Positions 25,920 to 33,260 are shown, counted from the stretch's first letter. The stretch is 64,000 nucleotides of DNA from Clostridium sp. OM02-18AC (GCF_003481825.1 NZ_QULW01000002.1:178547-242546), one strand, 5' to 3'. The notes: a model not told the origin generated them from the letters alone. Numbers and translations are program-made.

Positions 25920-27237
25920 TGAGGTGCGGGAAAGCCTGTCCGTCACCGAGAAGGGCCAGCCCGCCAACACCATCGGCAACTGCCGGACGGTGTTCTGCCA
26001 TGACCCTCTCCTGCGTGGGGCGATCCGCCTGAACCTTTTGACTGACCGGGTGGACATTGTACAGGATTTAGGCTGGCGCAGGAATACCAGTGCCCTGACG
26101 GATACGGACGTGAAATATCTGCTTCTCTATTTTGAGCAGACCTATGGCCTGACCAGTGAGAAAAAGATGACGGCGGCGCTCTCCATCGTGGCGAATGAGA
26201 ACTGCTACCATCCCATACAGGACGTGCTAAACGGCCTTGTCTGGGACGGGACGCCCCGCATCCGCTCCTGTCTCCATCATTTCTTAGGTGCGGACGAGAG
26301 CGACTATGTGGAGGAAATGCTGAAACACTTTTTGCTGGGGGCTATCCGGCGGGTATTCCGCCCCGGCTCCAAATATGAGGAAATGCTCTGTCTGGTGGGC
26401 GGTCAGGGGGCTGGCAAGTCCAGCTTCTTCCGCTTGCTGGCGATCCGGGACGAGTGGTTCAGTGACGACCTGAAAAAACTGGACGATGACAGGGTGTATC
26501 TGAAGCTGCAAGGACACTGGATTATCGAAATGTCGGAGATGCTGGCTACCAGCAGCGCCAAAAGCATTGAAGAAATCCGCTCCTTTATCAGCCGCCAGAA
26601 GGAAACCTACCGGACGCCCTACGAGGCCCAGCCCAAAGACCGGCTGCGGCAGTGTGTGTTCGGCGGTTCGTCCAACACACTGGACTTCCTGCCCCTTGAC
26701 CGGGCCGGAAATCGGCGCTTTTTGCCGATCATGATTTACCCGGAGAATGCAGAGGTTCACATTTTGGAGGACGAGGACGCCTCCAGAGCCTATCTTTTAC
26801 AGGTCTGGGCGGAGGCCATGACGATTTACCGCAGCGGCCACTACTCTATGAAGTTCAGCAAGTCCATCCAGCGCCAGCTGGTGGAGGTGCAGAAGGATTT
26901 CATGCCGGAGGACACCGAGGCCGGACAGATACAGGGCTTTCTGGAACACTACACCGGCAGCATGGTCTGCTCCAAACAGCTGTTCAAGGAGGCGCTGGGC
27001 CACACCTACGATGAGCCGAAGCGGTGGCAGCTGCACAATATCAACGAGATCATGAACACGGTGGTGACGGGCTGGAAACCATTCTCCAATCCCCGGATGT
27101 TCACCGGATATGGCAGGCAGAGGGGCTGGGAACGGGACGTTTCCGGCAACGAACTGCCCGGCAACGAAGATGGATTTGTGGAGCTGACCGAGGAAGAATG
27201 CTGCCAGCTGGAACTGCCGAAGGAGTGGATCGCATAA
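25831..27237 (+). CDS. VapE-family replicative helicase/ATPase (IME-A)
   Basis: A 468-residue virulence-associated E family protein starting at TTG 25831. It has Walker A GGQGAGKS (about 190-197), WIIEMSEM as likely Walker B near 231, and the family block LDFLPLDRAGNRRFLPI near 288. In phage-inducible islands, VapE-like proteins act as replication helicases. Here it pairs with the CHC2 protein and is followed by an iteron-like array, so the set is probably a self-contained replication module. It is about 65% similar by eye to the IME-B2 copy. Confidence 0.88.
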   Translation: MSSEYQSLPLATRQAAMSAAEALAPERSVDEVRESLSVTEKGQPANTIGNCRTVFCHDPLLRGAIRLNLLTDRVDIVQDLGWRRNTSALTDTDVKYLLLYFEQTYGLTSEKKMTAALSIVANENCYHPIQDVLNGLVWDGTPRIRSCLHHFLGADESDYVEEMLKHFLLGAIRRVFRPGSKYEEMLCLVGGQGAGKSSFFRLLAIRDEWFSDDLKKLDDDRVYLKLQGHWIIEMSEMLATSSAKSIEEIRSFISRQKETYRTPYEAQPKDRLRQCVFGGSSNTLDFLPLDRAGNRRFLPIMIYPENAEVHILEDEDASRAYLLQVWAEAMTIYRSGHYSMKFSKSIQRQLVEVQKDFMPEDTEAGQIQGFLEHYTGSMVCSKQLFKEALGHTYDEPKRWQLHNINEIMNTVVTGWKPFSNPRMFTGYGRQRGWERDVSGNELPGNEDGFVELTEEECCQLELPKEWIA

Positions 27238-27249
27238 AATTAGCGGTCT

Positions 27250-27465
27250 GTTGCCGGGATGGTTGCCACTTGGTTGCCGGGTTTGTTGCCGGGGATTCTC
27301 CGGTCTGGATACGGAAAAAGCCTGTAAATAAGGTATTTTCTAATATCTATCTCTATCTCCGGCAACGAAAACAACGAGATTTTTCAAGAAAATTGATAAA
27401 GTAAGATTTGCAGGTCAGACGGTAGTTTACAGGTTTTCAGAGGTTCGTTGCCGGACTTCGTTGCC
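27250..27465 (+). repeat. GTTGCC iteron-like array, candidate replication origin of IME-A
   Basis: GTTGCC starts at 27250, 27262, 27273 and 27285 (steps 12, 11, 12), then at 27447 and 27460 (step 13). Between the two groups is an AT-rich stretch with an inverted GGCAAC at 27358. The same steps occur in IME-B2 (48809-48992). Placement after the helicase gene and phasing near one helical turn suggest an initiator-binding origin. Confidence 0.65.
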
Positions 27466-27504
27466 AGTGCTGCCGTCTGGCCTGCTACTCTATGGAGGTA
27501 GCCT

Positions 27505-27672
27505 ATGGAAAAAAGCAAACAGCAGAAAAATAAAGTCCGTTTTGTGGTGGTGCGGGAGTTCTCCGGGGAGAAGTCCATGCGGGAAGCCTTTGAGCAGCTG
27601 ATCGAGCGCCAGACCTGCGAACACTTCGAGGAATGGCGTCAGCAGCGGGAAATGGCCGAAAACGCTGCGTAA
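27505..27672 (+). CDS. Small protein before the recombinase gene (TnpW-like position)
   Basis: A 55-residue protein starting MEKSKQQKNKVRFVVVREFS, with GGAGG 6 bases before ATG. Charged and helical. Small genes occupy this place before the recombinase in all three elements (also 38541 and 49039). Tn4451 encodes TnpW, a small protein of unknown role. No motif seen. Confidence 0.6.
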   Translation: MEKSKQQKNKVRFVVVREFSGEKSMREAFEQLIERQTCEHFEEWRQQREMAENAA

Positions 27673-27690
27673 AAACGGTTGATTCAGGGG

Positions 27691-27725
27691 CAGGGACATG
27701 GTACTATAATGGTATCGTGTCCCTG
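27691..27725 (+). promoter_or_regulatory. Recombinase promoter within a dyad (IME-A)
   Basis: CAGGGACATG (27691-27700) pairs with CGTGTCCCTG (27716-27725), 9 of 10. The loop carries a perfect -10 TATAAT (27705-27710). No good -35 is present, so activation or a binding protein may be needed. IME-B1 has the same arrangement (38794-38846). Confidence 0.55.
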
Positions 27726-27744
27726 TTCATAGAAGGAGAACGCT

Positions 27745-29385
27745 ATGAGCAGGAAAAAACAAGTCTATGAGAAAATCACCGCTCTCTACTGCCGCATCTC
27801 TCTGGATGACGGCGGCGACAACGAGAGTATGAGCATCAGCAACCAGAAAATCATGCTTCGGGACTTTGCTGAAAAGCATGGAATGTTCCAGTATGAATAT
27901 TATGTGGATGACGGCTATACGGGCCGCAATTTCAACCGCCCTGCCTTCCAGCGCATGATCGCTGACATTGAGGCGGGGAAGATCGGCTGCGTCATCACCA
28001 AAGACCTATCCAGGCTTGGTAGGAACTATATTGAAGCTGGCAGCTATATCGAAATCTTTTTCCCCAAACACAATGTACGCTATATCGCCATCACGGACGG
28101 CGTGGACAGCCTGACCCGTCAGGAGATGGACATTACGCCCTTTAAGAATATCCTGAACGATATGTACAGCCGGGATATTTCTAAAAAGGTGCTGGCAGGC
28201 ATCACCACCCGCTCCCGGCAGGGGAAGTTCTGCGGAGGGACGCCGCCCTTCGGCCTGATGCGTGACCCGGAGGACAAGGGGCATCTCATCATTGACCCTG
28301 AGACAGCGCCAATCATCCGCAAAATCTATGACTATGCCCTTGACGGGCTGGGCTGCATGAGGATTTCCAAACGTCTGATGGAAGAAAAAATCCCAATCAC
28401 CCATGTCAAAGCCAACACGGAGTTTGACGCCAACTATTATTTCTGGGGCGGAGCCAGAATCAGTCACATCCTGAGAAATCCATTCTATAAGGGCGCACAT
28501 TTGGTCTTTCGGACGCATCAGAAAGGCATCCGCTCCAACACCTATGACATTATTCCCCGTGACCAGTGGGAAGTGATCGAGGGCTGCCATGAGGCCATTG
28601 TGACGCCGGAGGAATGGGAACAGGTGCAGGAACTCATTGACCGCAGGCCGACCATTCAGGGGAATTCCTGCCCCTTTTATAATCTGTTCCACGGTCTGGT
28701 CTACTGCGCCACCTGCGGGAAGTCCATGCAGGTGCGGTATGAGAAAGTGGGCCGAACCGGGAAGAACCGCTTCACCGGCGAAATGCGGGAGCCGATTGAC
28801 AAGGCGTACTATATCTGCCAGACCTACAACCGCATGGGCTGCAAGGTCTGTTCCAGCCACAAGATCGAGGCCAGGGATTTATACAATCTGGTGCTGAAAG
28901 ACATTCAGGAACTGGCGGCGCAGGCTATGAAGGATGCCGATGCGTTCTACCAGCGGCTCAGCCGCCGGATGGAGCACCGGTATCTGGTGGACGCCTCCCA
29001 GACAGAAAAGGAACGCCTGCGGCTGGAAGCCCGAAATCAGGAAATTGACGGGATGTTCCTGAGCCTGTACACCGATAAGGCCAAAGGCATCCTGACCGAG
29101 CAGCGGTTTGTGAAGCTGACGGCGGCGCTGGAACAGGAGCAGGAATCCAACCAGAAACGCCTGCATGACCTGGCAATGATGCAAGGTCGTGCCGATGCGC
29201 AAGAAAGCGAAGTCCGCACTTTTATCAAGGAAATCCGGCGCTATGCCGCCATCGAGGAACTGGACGAGGCGGTGCTGAACCGGCTCATTAGCCGGATTCT
29301 GATTGGAGAAATCAAGAAGATTGATGGTCAGAGGACACAGGAGGTTAAGATTATTTACAATTTTGTTGGGGAAATGTCAAGGTAG
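27745..29385 (+). CDS. Large serine recombinase of IME-A (TnpX-like)
   Basis: A 546-residue large serine recombinase. The N-terminal catalytic domain has ITALYCRIS with nucleophile S19, then GESMSISNQ-type sequence and DLSRLGRNY near 90. The recombinase domain (about 165-280) and zinc ribbon (CATCGKS near 330) follow, then a coiled coil and DUF4368-like C-terminus. It should excise and integrate IME-A without target duplication beyond the short core. AAGGAG lies 8 bases before ATG. All expected parts are present. Confidence 0.95.
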   Translation: MSRKKQVYEKITALYCRISLDDGGDNESMSISNQKIMLRDFAEKHGMFQYEYYVDDGYTGRNFNRPAFQRMIADIEAGKIGCVITKDLSRLGRNYIEAGSYIEIFFPKHNVRYIAITDGVDSLTRQEMDITPFKNILNDMYSRDISKKVLAGITTRSRQGKFCGGTPPFGLMRDPEDKGHLIIDPETAPIIRKIYDYALDGLGCMRISKRLMEEKIPITHVKANTEFDANYYFWGGARISHILRNPFYKGAHLVFRTHQKGIRSNTYDIIPRDQWEVIEGCHEAIVTPEEWEQVQELIDRRPTIQGNSCPFYNLFHGLVYCATCGKSMQVRYEKVGRTGKNRFTGEMREPIDKAYYICQTYNRMGCKVCSSHKIEARDLYNLVLKDIQELAAQAMKDADAFYQRLSRRMEHRYLVDASQTEKERLRLEARNQEIDGMFLSLYTDKAKGILTEQRFVKLTAALEQEQESNQKRLHDLAMMQGRADAQESEVRTFIKEIRRYAAIEELDEAVLNRLISRILIGEIKKIDGQRTQEVKIIYNFVGEMSR

Positions 29386-29456
29386 AATTTAGACGCTAAA
29401 TACTTTTAATTTATATCAAAAGTGATACAACAATTTTCTTTTAATGCTATCAGGCA

Positions 29457-29500
29457 ATAAAGTTATTCCTTTGGCCAGAGTAAAAGGGATAACTTTATTT
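29457..29500 (+). terminator. Terminator after the IME-A recombinase
   Basis: ATAAAGTTATTCCTTT pairs with AAAGGGATAACTTTAT around a short loop, then TTTT. It lies 72 bases after the stop. Confidence 0.75.
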
Positions 29501-29519
29501 TGCTAAAGCATACTAAAAA

Positions 29520-29553
29520 GGGCGCGTTGCAGAAAATTATCCGCAACACGCCC
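29520..29553 (-). terminator. Terminator of the exported-protein operon (minus strand)
   Basis: GGGCGCGTTGC and GCAACACGCCC (29520-29530, 29543-29553) form a stem with one mismatch. Read on the minus strand it is followed by TTTTTA. It lies downstream of the gene ending at 29584. Confidence 0.75.
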
Positions 29554-29583
29554 TCTTCTATAAGTCCTTATGTCAAAATCAAA

Positions 29584-30606
29584 TTATTGGTAATCTTGAA
29601 TATTGGGATAAGCGGCACCGTTATTATGCGCGTAAGCTGCTTCAAAGTAGTCGAGGCTTTCAAAAGTAATGCCCTGATAGTTTCCGACATTCAACACATC
29701 AAAAGTTAGATTCAGAACATCACCAGCGGAATATTGGTCAAGAAGATTTCCTGCAAATTTCCATCCTATGTTTTCCTCATAAGTATCCTCGGTAAAATAA
29801 AATGTAGTCGCATCCTCAGTCGCATCATAACTAATGTCAATAATTATATCAGAGAAATGAACTTGATCTCCAGCATTAAAGTCTTTGAGATAATCTACAG
29901 TTTTTCCATCAGCAGGATTAATAAATTGAGCATTAAGTTGTGTCATATCAACAACCTCTGGAGGAAGAGAATTAAGTCTGTAAGATTCTGCAACAGAGAA
30001 TTGATAAACTCTGTTATTATCCCCAAAGTAAAATCCATCTTCCGTCATAGGAACACTTGAACGAGCATTGGCATTGTAATAATGGGCATAATACAACTGC
30101 CATTTGTATGTCTCAGTTGAAACAAACTGTGCTTTCCATGTACCAGAACTGTCTCCTGCTTTCTTTGTATAAAACATATACTGATTTGTACCAGTAGTTG
30201 CTTGACTTACCGTATCACCAGAGGCATCTGACAAGATGAGTGCAATCTGTGTAAAAATATCGACAAAGATAATCCTATGTCCATGCATACGGATAGAACC
30301 AACGCTGTTATCTACTTCTGGACGAAAATAAACCTCAGGCCCCATATCACCCGTGTTATATTCTATGCTAGGTGAAACAAGATAGGCCCAACTACTATCC
30401 TTTTCACTCTGTCCATCGAGATCGATAAGCTTTTCCACATAATCTGAAAGGATAATCCAGCCAATCTTCCACCAATTCACTTTGCTTGCTTCAGCAGAAG
30501 AACTGATATTCTCGTTGTCGGCATAAGCAAAAGTAGTGTTAGAAAAACTTATGCACATAACCAAGGAAAGAGTAAGTGCAACAATCTTACGTGTTAGCTT
30601 TTTCAT
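29584..30606 (-). CDS. Exported protein of unknown function (IME-A cargo)
   Basis: A 340-residue protein. Its Sec signal peptide is MKKLTRKIVALTLSLVMCIS, continuing to a likely cut after FAYA. The mature part is rich in aromatic and acidic residues (MGPEVYFRPEVDNS, TFYFTEDTYEENIGWKFAGN), without cysteines and apparently beta-rich, with no domain that I recognise. ATG 30606 is chosen because the signal peptide begins there; the upstream tract is G-rich. The AT-rich DNA contrasts with the GC-rich mobilisation genes, so it is acquired cargo. A leader/attenuator region upstream (30861-31074) probably controls it together with the small membrane protein. Confidence 0.8.
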   Translation of the reverse strand: MKKLTRKIVALTLSLVMCISFSNTTFAYADNENISSSAEASKVNWWKIGWIILSDYVEKLIDLDGQSEKDSSWAYLVSPSIEYNTGDMGPEVYFRPEVDNSVGSIRMHGHRIIFVDIFTQIALILSDASGDTVSQATTGTNQYMFYTKKAGDSSGTWKAQFVSTETYKWQLYYAHYYNANARSSVPMTEDGFYFGDNNRVYQFSVAESYRLNSLPPEVVDMTQLNAQFINPADGKTVDYLKDFNAGDQVHFSDIIIDISYDATEDATTFYFTEDTYEENIGWKFAGNLLDQYSAGDVLNLTFDVLNVGNYQGITFESLDYFEAAYAHNNGAAYPNIQDYQ

Positions 30607-30623
30607 TAAAAGCCCCCCTTCTC

Positions 30624-30830
30624 TTATAAAACCAAAACAATAATGCAAATGATGGATGCAATAAAAAAGAATACTCCAGCAACCCGCATCAAACCAAGAT
30701 ATAAATCTGTAGGTTCACCGCCTTTTACAGAAAAGAAGTGTTCAATTTTCCATAAAAGTTCCGGCTTAAAAATCATAAAAAAACTTAATAGAAGCAAAAG
30801 GATAAGCCATATGTTATCTATGTATAACAC
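30624..30830 (-). CDS. Small membrane protein (IME-A cargo)
   Basis: A 68-residue protein with two membrane helices (IWLILLLLLSFFMIF and VAGVFFFIASIICIIVLVL) joined by a short loop (KPELLWKIEHFFSVKGGEPT). The loop resembles small DUF6199-type membrane proteins, a tentative match. It ends 17 bases before the exported-protein gene in the same direction, so the two are probably one operon. Confidence 0.7.
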   Translation of the reverse strand: MLYIDNIWLILLLLLSFFMIFKPELLWKIEHFFSVKGGEPTDLYLGLMRVAGVFFFIASIICIIVLVL

Positions 30831-30860
30831 TTCCTTTCTGCTAATACTGAAAATTCAAAT

Positions 30861-30905
30861 AAAAAAGCGCATAAGTAGACAAATAATCATGCCTAACTTA
30901 TGCGC
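30861..30905 (-). terminator. Attenuator-type terminator with competing antiterminator
   Basis: On the minus strand GCGCATAAGT (30905-30896 region) pairs with ACTTATGCGC and is followed by six T (30866-30861). Part of the same stem, TAAGTTAGGC, can instead pair with GCCTAACTTA further upstream (30979-30970). The mutually exclusive pairs are the pattern of ribosome-mediated attenuation. The terminator lies between the leader peptide and the cargo operon. Confidence 0.75.
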
Positions 30906-31002
30906 AAATAGAAACAATTTTAATTCTAAGCCTCCAAAGCTGGCAGCGTCGGTAAAAATGCTCCATTATTAAGTTAGGCAACTTAACCTTAAAACAAATC
31001 AT
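30898..31002 (-). CDS. 34-residue leader peptide of the attenuator
   Basis: This frame reads MICFKVKLPNLIMEHFYRRC... and ends ...IVSICA, with its stop inside the terminator stem. GGGAGG at 31016-31011, 8 bases before ATG, gives strong initiation. It overlaps the antiterminator arm. A ribosome stalled or slowed in it would free the downstream arm, as in leaders of ribosome-targeting antibiotic resistance genes. Translation is well supported; the inducing signal is unknown. Confidence 0.7.
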   Translation of the reverse strand: MICFKVKLPNLIMEHFYRRCQLWRLRIKIVSICA

Positions 31003-31045
31003 CGGTCTTACCTCCCAACAATATAAATTTCGACTTTTCACTTTT

Positions 31046-31074
31046 ATTTTATCACCTAAAGCAGAACTTGTCAA
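31046..31074 (-). promoter_or_regulatory. Near-consensus promoter of the leader/cargo operon
   Basis: Minus strand: perfect TTGACA (31074-31069), 17-bp spacer, TAAAAT (31051-31046). This is among the strongest promoters in the window. Strong initiation plus attenuation is the usual logic of inducible resistance genes. Confidence 0.85.
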
Positions 31075-31344
31075 TGAATTTGTCTAAAATAAGTCGATTT
31101 TCTTTTTTGATTATGTGCATTTTTAACTAATAGAAAGAAAGTTGTATTGAGGGCGATTGGTGTTCCTTATTCCATATGTCGGAACTGTATGAAGTGAAAA
31201 TAGTTTATCCGTTGAAGAGTCACTCCACAGGTTATGCTTGATTCTTTCAAAGTTATGTTTCTATAATATGCATCCGTACTGTCATATTATAATTCACATT
31301 ATTGGATAATATAAATTGACAAGTATAAGATAAACAGACAAGGA

Positions 31345-31420
31345 GTCGCTGCCACCCGTAAAACGGGTGGCTCGGGACGCAGGCTTTAAGCCCACTCTAC
31401 TTGGCCGCGCCTCAAGGCGC
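31345..31420 (+). other. Run of three stem-loops, possible IS200/IS605-type end or PATE
   Basis: Three perfect hairpins in 70 bases: GCCACCCGT/ACGGGTGGC (31351-31371), GGCTT/AAGCC (31382-31392) and GCGCC/GGCGC (31407-31420). They are GC-rich within AT-rich DNA. Such strings of hairpins occur at ends of IS200/IS605-like elements and their palindromic derivatives. No transposase gene is present. The remaining bases 31075-31344 are AT-rich with no gene visible. Confidence 0.4.
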
Positions 31421-31501
31421 TAGCTTTCTCTTTTAGGCTATACTAAAGTTTTTATTTCCCTGGTACAACCGGGGATTTTTTTGCTTCAAGCCGCCAATTA
31501 G

Positions 31502-31543
31502 AACGGCAGCCACAAAGATTTTTCTTTGCGGCTGCCGTTTTCT
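31502..31543. terminator. Strong terminator near the right end of IME-A
   Basis: AACGGCAGCCACAAAGA pairs with TCTTTGCGGCTGCCGTT (one mismatch), flanked by T-runs on both strands. It insulates virD4 from IME-A transcription. Confidence 0.8.
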
Positions 31544-31555
31544 TGAATTCATCAC

Positions 31556-31561
31556 TTGACA
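31556..31561 (+). promoter_or_regulatory. -35 box completed on circularisation of IME-A
   Basis: TTGACA lies five bases before the right junction repeat. If IME-A circularises at GGCAAAGA, this box is joined to CATACT (20641-20646) with a 17-base spacer, making a promoter that reads into tnpV. In the integrated state no -10 is at the right place. Tn4451 is known to create such a joint promoter for its recombinase. Confidence 0.5.
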
Positions 31562-31565
31562 ATGT

Positions 31566-31799
31566 GGCAAAGACCTTGCGAGCGTAGATGAGCTTGCGGT
31601 TCTGGATGGCAGCAAGTGTATTTTGCAGTTGCGTGGTGTCAGACCGTTTCTTTCTGACAAGTACGATCTGACGCAGCACCCCAATTATAAGTACACATCA
31701 GACTTTGATAAGAGAAATGAGTTCAACATTGAGCAGTTTCTGAGTCGAAGGTTGAAGCTCAAGGCAGGTGATGAGTTTGTGGTAGTCGATGCGGATTAA
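31566..31799 (+). pseudogene. virD4: virD4 3' part, separated by IME-A
   Basis: GKDLASVDELAVLDGSK followed by LRGVRPFLSDKYDLT and HPNYKYTSD is the typical C-terminus of the CTn-type VirD4, here 74 residues after the junction codon. It has no start or ribosome site of its own. The frame matches the 5' part at 19107-20636 exactly. Confidence 0.93.
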
Positions 31800-31811
31800 G
31801 GAGGTTTCTGT

Positions 31812-32132
31812 TTGGAAAATCTGAAAACGGTATCTGCCCTGGTTAAGAACATCTTGGAACACGACCACAAGGCAAGAAATACCGACAATCATTTGTACCT
31901 GATGGTACTGGAACACTATTCCGGTCTGCGTGGCATCGACATTCATGCCATGACGGTTCCTGTGTTTTTGAAGGAACTGGATAGACGCAGCTTTCCGGGG
32001 TTTGAAACTGTCCGCAGAAGCAGACAGAAAGTGCAGGCAACCTACCCTGACCTTGCTCCCAGTGAAGCCGTAGGCAAGCGCAGAGCAAAAAATGAGGTTG
32101 TATATCGAGAATTTGCAGAAAGCGAGGTGTAA
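31812..32132 (+). CDS. Small hypothetical ICE protein
   Basis: A 106-residue protein starting at TTG 31812 (GGAGG 7-8 bases upstream), beginning ENLKTVSALVKNILEHDHKA. It has a basic C-terminal half (RRSRQKVQATYPDLAPSEAV). Homologues follow virD4 in many CTn-type elements; function unknown. It is 12 bases after virD4 and was presumably co-transcribed with it before IME-A entered. Confidence 0.7.
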   Translation: MENLKTVSALVKNILEHDHKARNTDNHLYLMVLEHYSGLRGIDIHAMTVPVFLKELDRRSFPGFETVRRSRQKVQATYPDLAPSEAVGKRRAKNEVVYREFAESEV

Positions 32133-32137
32133 AAAAA

Positions 32138-32530
32138 ATGACTTGGTGGATCACGGATACCTCTATTGGGCAGCGATTGAAGTTCGTTAGACGATTTCGC
32201 CGCCTTACCCAGAAAGAGCTTGGACTCCTGATGGGGTATTCCGAGAAAACAGCGGATGTCCGTATTGCTCAGTATGAGAAAAACGCTCGAACCCCTAATG
32301 CAGAAACCACAGCGAAACTCGCAGAGGTTCTGAAGGTTTCACCTGTCGTTTTTTCACCGACAATCTGTGCTTCTCGTGAAGATTTGTTGCAGTCAATGTA
32401 TTGGCTGTTTCTTATGAAAGGTGGTGGTGATATATATGATTGTGAAACTGAATATGCAAGAAGCAGAATGGAACAGAAACTTGGCGTGATAACCGTCGAG
32501 GAGTTCCTTGAAAAGATTCTCGTAAACTAA
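32138..32530 (+). CDS. XRE-family regulator of the ICE
   Basis: A 130-residue protein with a Cro/C1 helix-turn-helix at about 10-68 (LTQKELGLLMGYSEKTADVR, RIAQYEKNARTPNAETTAKL) and a short C-terminal part. It lies between virD4 and maff2 in the conjugation operon, so it may tune transfer genes. The terminator after it (32530-32574) would make maff2 expression partly separate. Confidence 0.85.
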   Translation: MTWWITDTSIGQRLKFVRRFRRLTQKELGLLMGYSEKTADVRIAQYEKNARTPNAETTAKLAEVLKVSPVVFSPTICASREDLLQSMYWLFLMKGGGDIYDCETEYARSRMEQKLGVITVEEFLEKILVN

Positions 32531-32574
32531 GCCTTCCGTCCGGTTTTGATGCCGGTAGTACGGAGGGCTTTTTC
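32530..32574 (+). terminator. Terminator after the ICE XRE gene
   Basis: AGCCTTCCGT (32530-32539) pairs with ACGGAGGGCT (32560-32569), with an inner CCGG/CCGG, then TTTTT. Confidence 0.8.
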
Positions 32575-32613
32575 TATTCTCAAAACAATTTCAAATTTTA
32601 GGAGGAAAATATT

Positions 32614-32738
32614 ATGGCATTTTTCAATAGCGCAGTAACCGTTCTTCAGACTCTCGTTATCGCTCTGGGCGCAGGTCTTGGCATCTGGGGTGCAATCAAT
32701 CTGCTTGAGGGCTACGGCAACGATAACCCCGGCGCAAA
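32614..32738 (+). pseudogene. maff2 gene, 5' piece (interrupted by IME-B1)
   Basis: GGAGG then ATG 32614 begins a Maff2-family small membrane protein (SAVTVLQTLVIALGAGLGIW, INLLEGYGNDNPGA), encoded next to the VirB6-like gene in CTn-type ICEs. Homology stops at GCAAA (32734-32738); the frame then runs into IME-B1 and ends as NAHVR. The middle (40579-40606) and 3' pieces (51018-51080) complete it: 125+28+63 bases give 72 codons with stop. Confidence 0.93.
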
Positions 32739-32841
32739 TGCTCATGTGCGGTAAAGTAATAAAAAGATTTAGGTAGCCGCCTTAACTATTCCTAAATAAG
32801 ATAATATGCACAGTATTTTCTCGTAAATAGAAAATAAATTA

Positions 32842-32870
32842 TTGCATTTTACCAATTATTATGTTAAAAT
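32842..32870 (+). promoter_or_regulatory. Promoter of IME-B1 cargo
   Basis: TTGCAT (32842-32847), 17-bp spacer, TAAAAT (32865-32870), 48 bases before the start codon. Confidence 0.7.
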
Positions 32871-32917
32871 GACAATGTAACAAAGAGCTATGTATTTTTA
32901 AGGAAAGGGAGGAACTT

Positions 32918-33223
32918 ATGAATTTAAGAAAATCTCTTTTAGCACTTTCAGTAGTAGCTGGAATTGTAGCTGCTCCAATGACTGTATTTGCCGCTCATAC
33001 TCATAGTTGGGGTTCTCCCCAGTACTATGGATATGAAGATGAAATGCCTGGTATATATGATGACTGGGATAAATGTGCGACACGTCATGTATATAATTAC
33101 AAACAATGTTTAATTTGTGGAGAAGTAAGCATTTATGAAGTTGAGACGATTGAAATGTCTCACAAATGGGTGAATGGTGCATGTGTATATTGCAACAAAG
33201 GTTACGCGAAAGAGATAAATTAA
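32918..33223 (+). CDS. Small secreted cysteine-rich protein (IME-B1 cargo)
   Basis: A 101-residue protein with a Sec signal peptide (MNLRKSLLALSVVAGIVAAP, cut after VFAA). Its mature part of about 75 residues carries CLICGE and CVYCNKG, two CxxC pairs able to bind a metal or form disulphides, and several H/W residues (HTHSWG, SHKWVNG). GGAGG precedes ATG. The own promoter and terminator make it a single-gene unit. AT-rich. Function unknown; it could be a signal, toxin or surface factor. Confidence 0.75.
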   Translation: MNLRKSLLALSVVAGIVAAPMTVFAAHTHSWGSPQYYGYEDEMPGIYDDWDKCATRHVYNYKQCLICGEVSIYEVETIEMSHKWVNGACVYCNKGYAKEIN

Positions 33224-33260
33224 CATAGTATCATTACCGGCAAGTTTATGATCAAAAAAT

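Larger units (their letters stand above)
20628..31573. mobile_element. IME-A, integrative mobilisable element inside virD4
   Basis: The octamer GGCAAAGA lies at both virD4 junctions (20628-20635 and 31566-31573). Removal of one copy plus the 10.9 kb between them rejoins virD4 in frame. Contents: tnpV, a repressor, MOBV relaxase, CHC2 primase, VapE helicase, iteron-like array, serine recombinase, and AT-rich exported cargo. A GA inside the repeat fits the GA crossover dinucleotide known for TnpX of Tn4451. That the whole segment entered in one step is inferred. Confidence 0.85.

Noticed and set aside
28006..28860. 284-codon minus-strand frame
   Set aside because: Antisense to the IME-A serine recombinase; no ribosome site.
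31345..31440. T-box or known riboswitch
   Set aside because: No T-box sequence, specifier loop or terminator pairing is visible, and no amino-acid gene follows.
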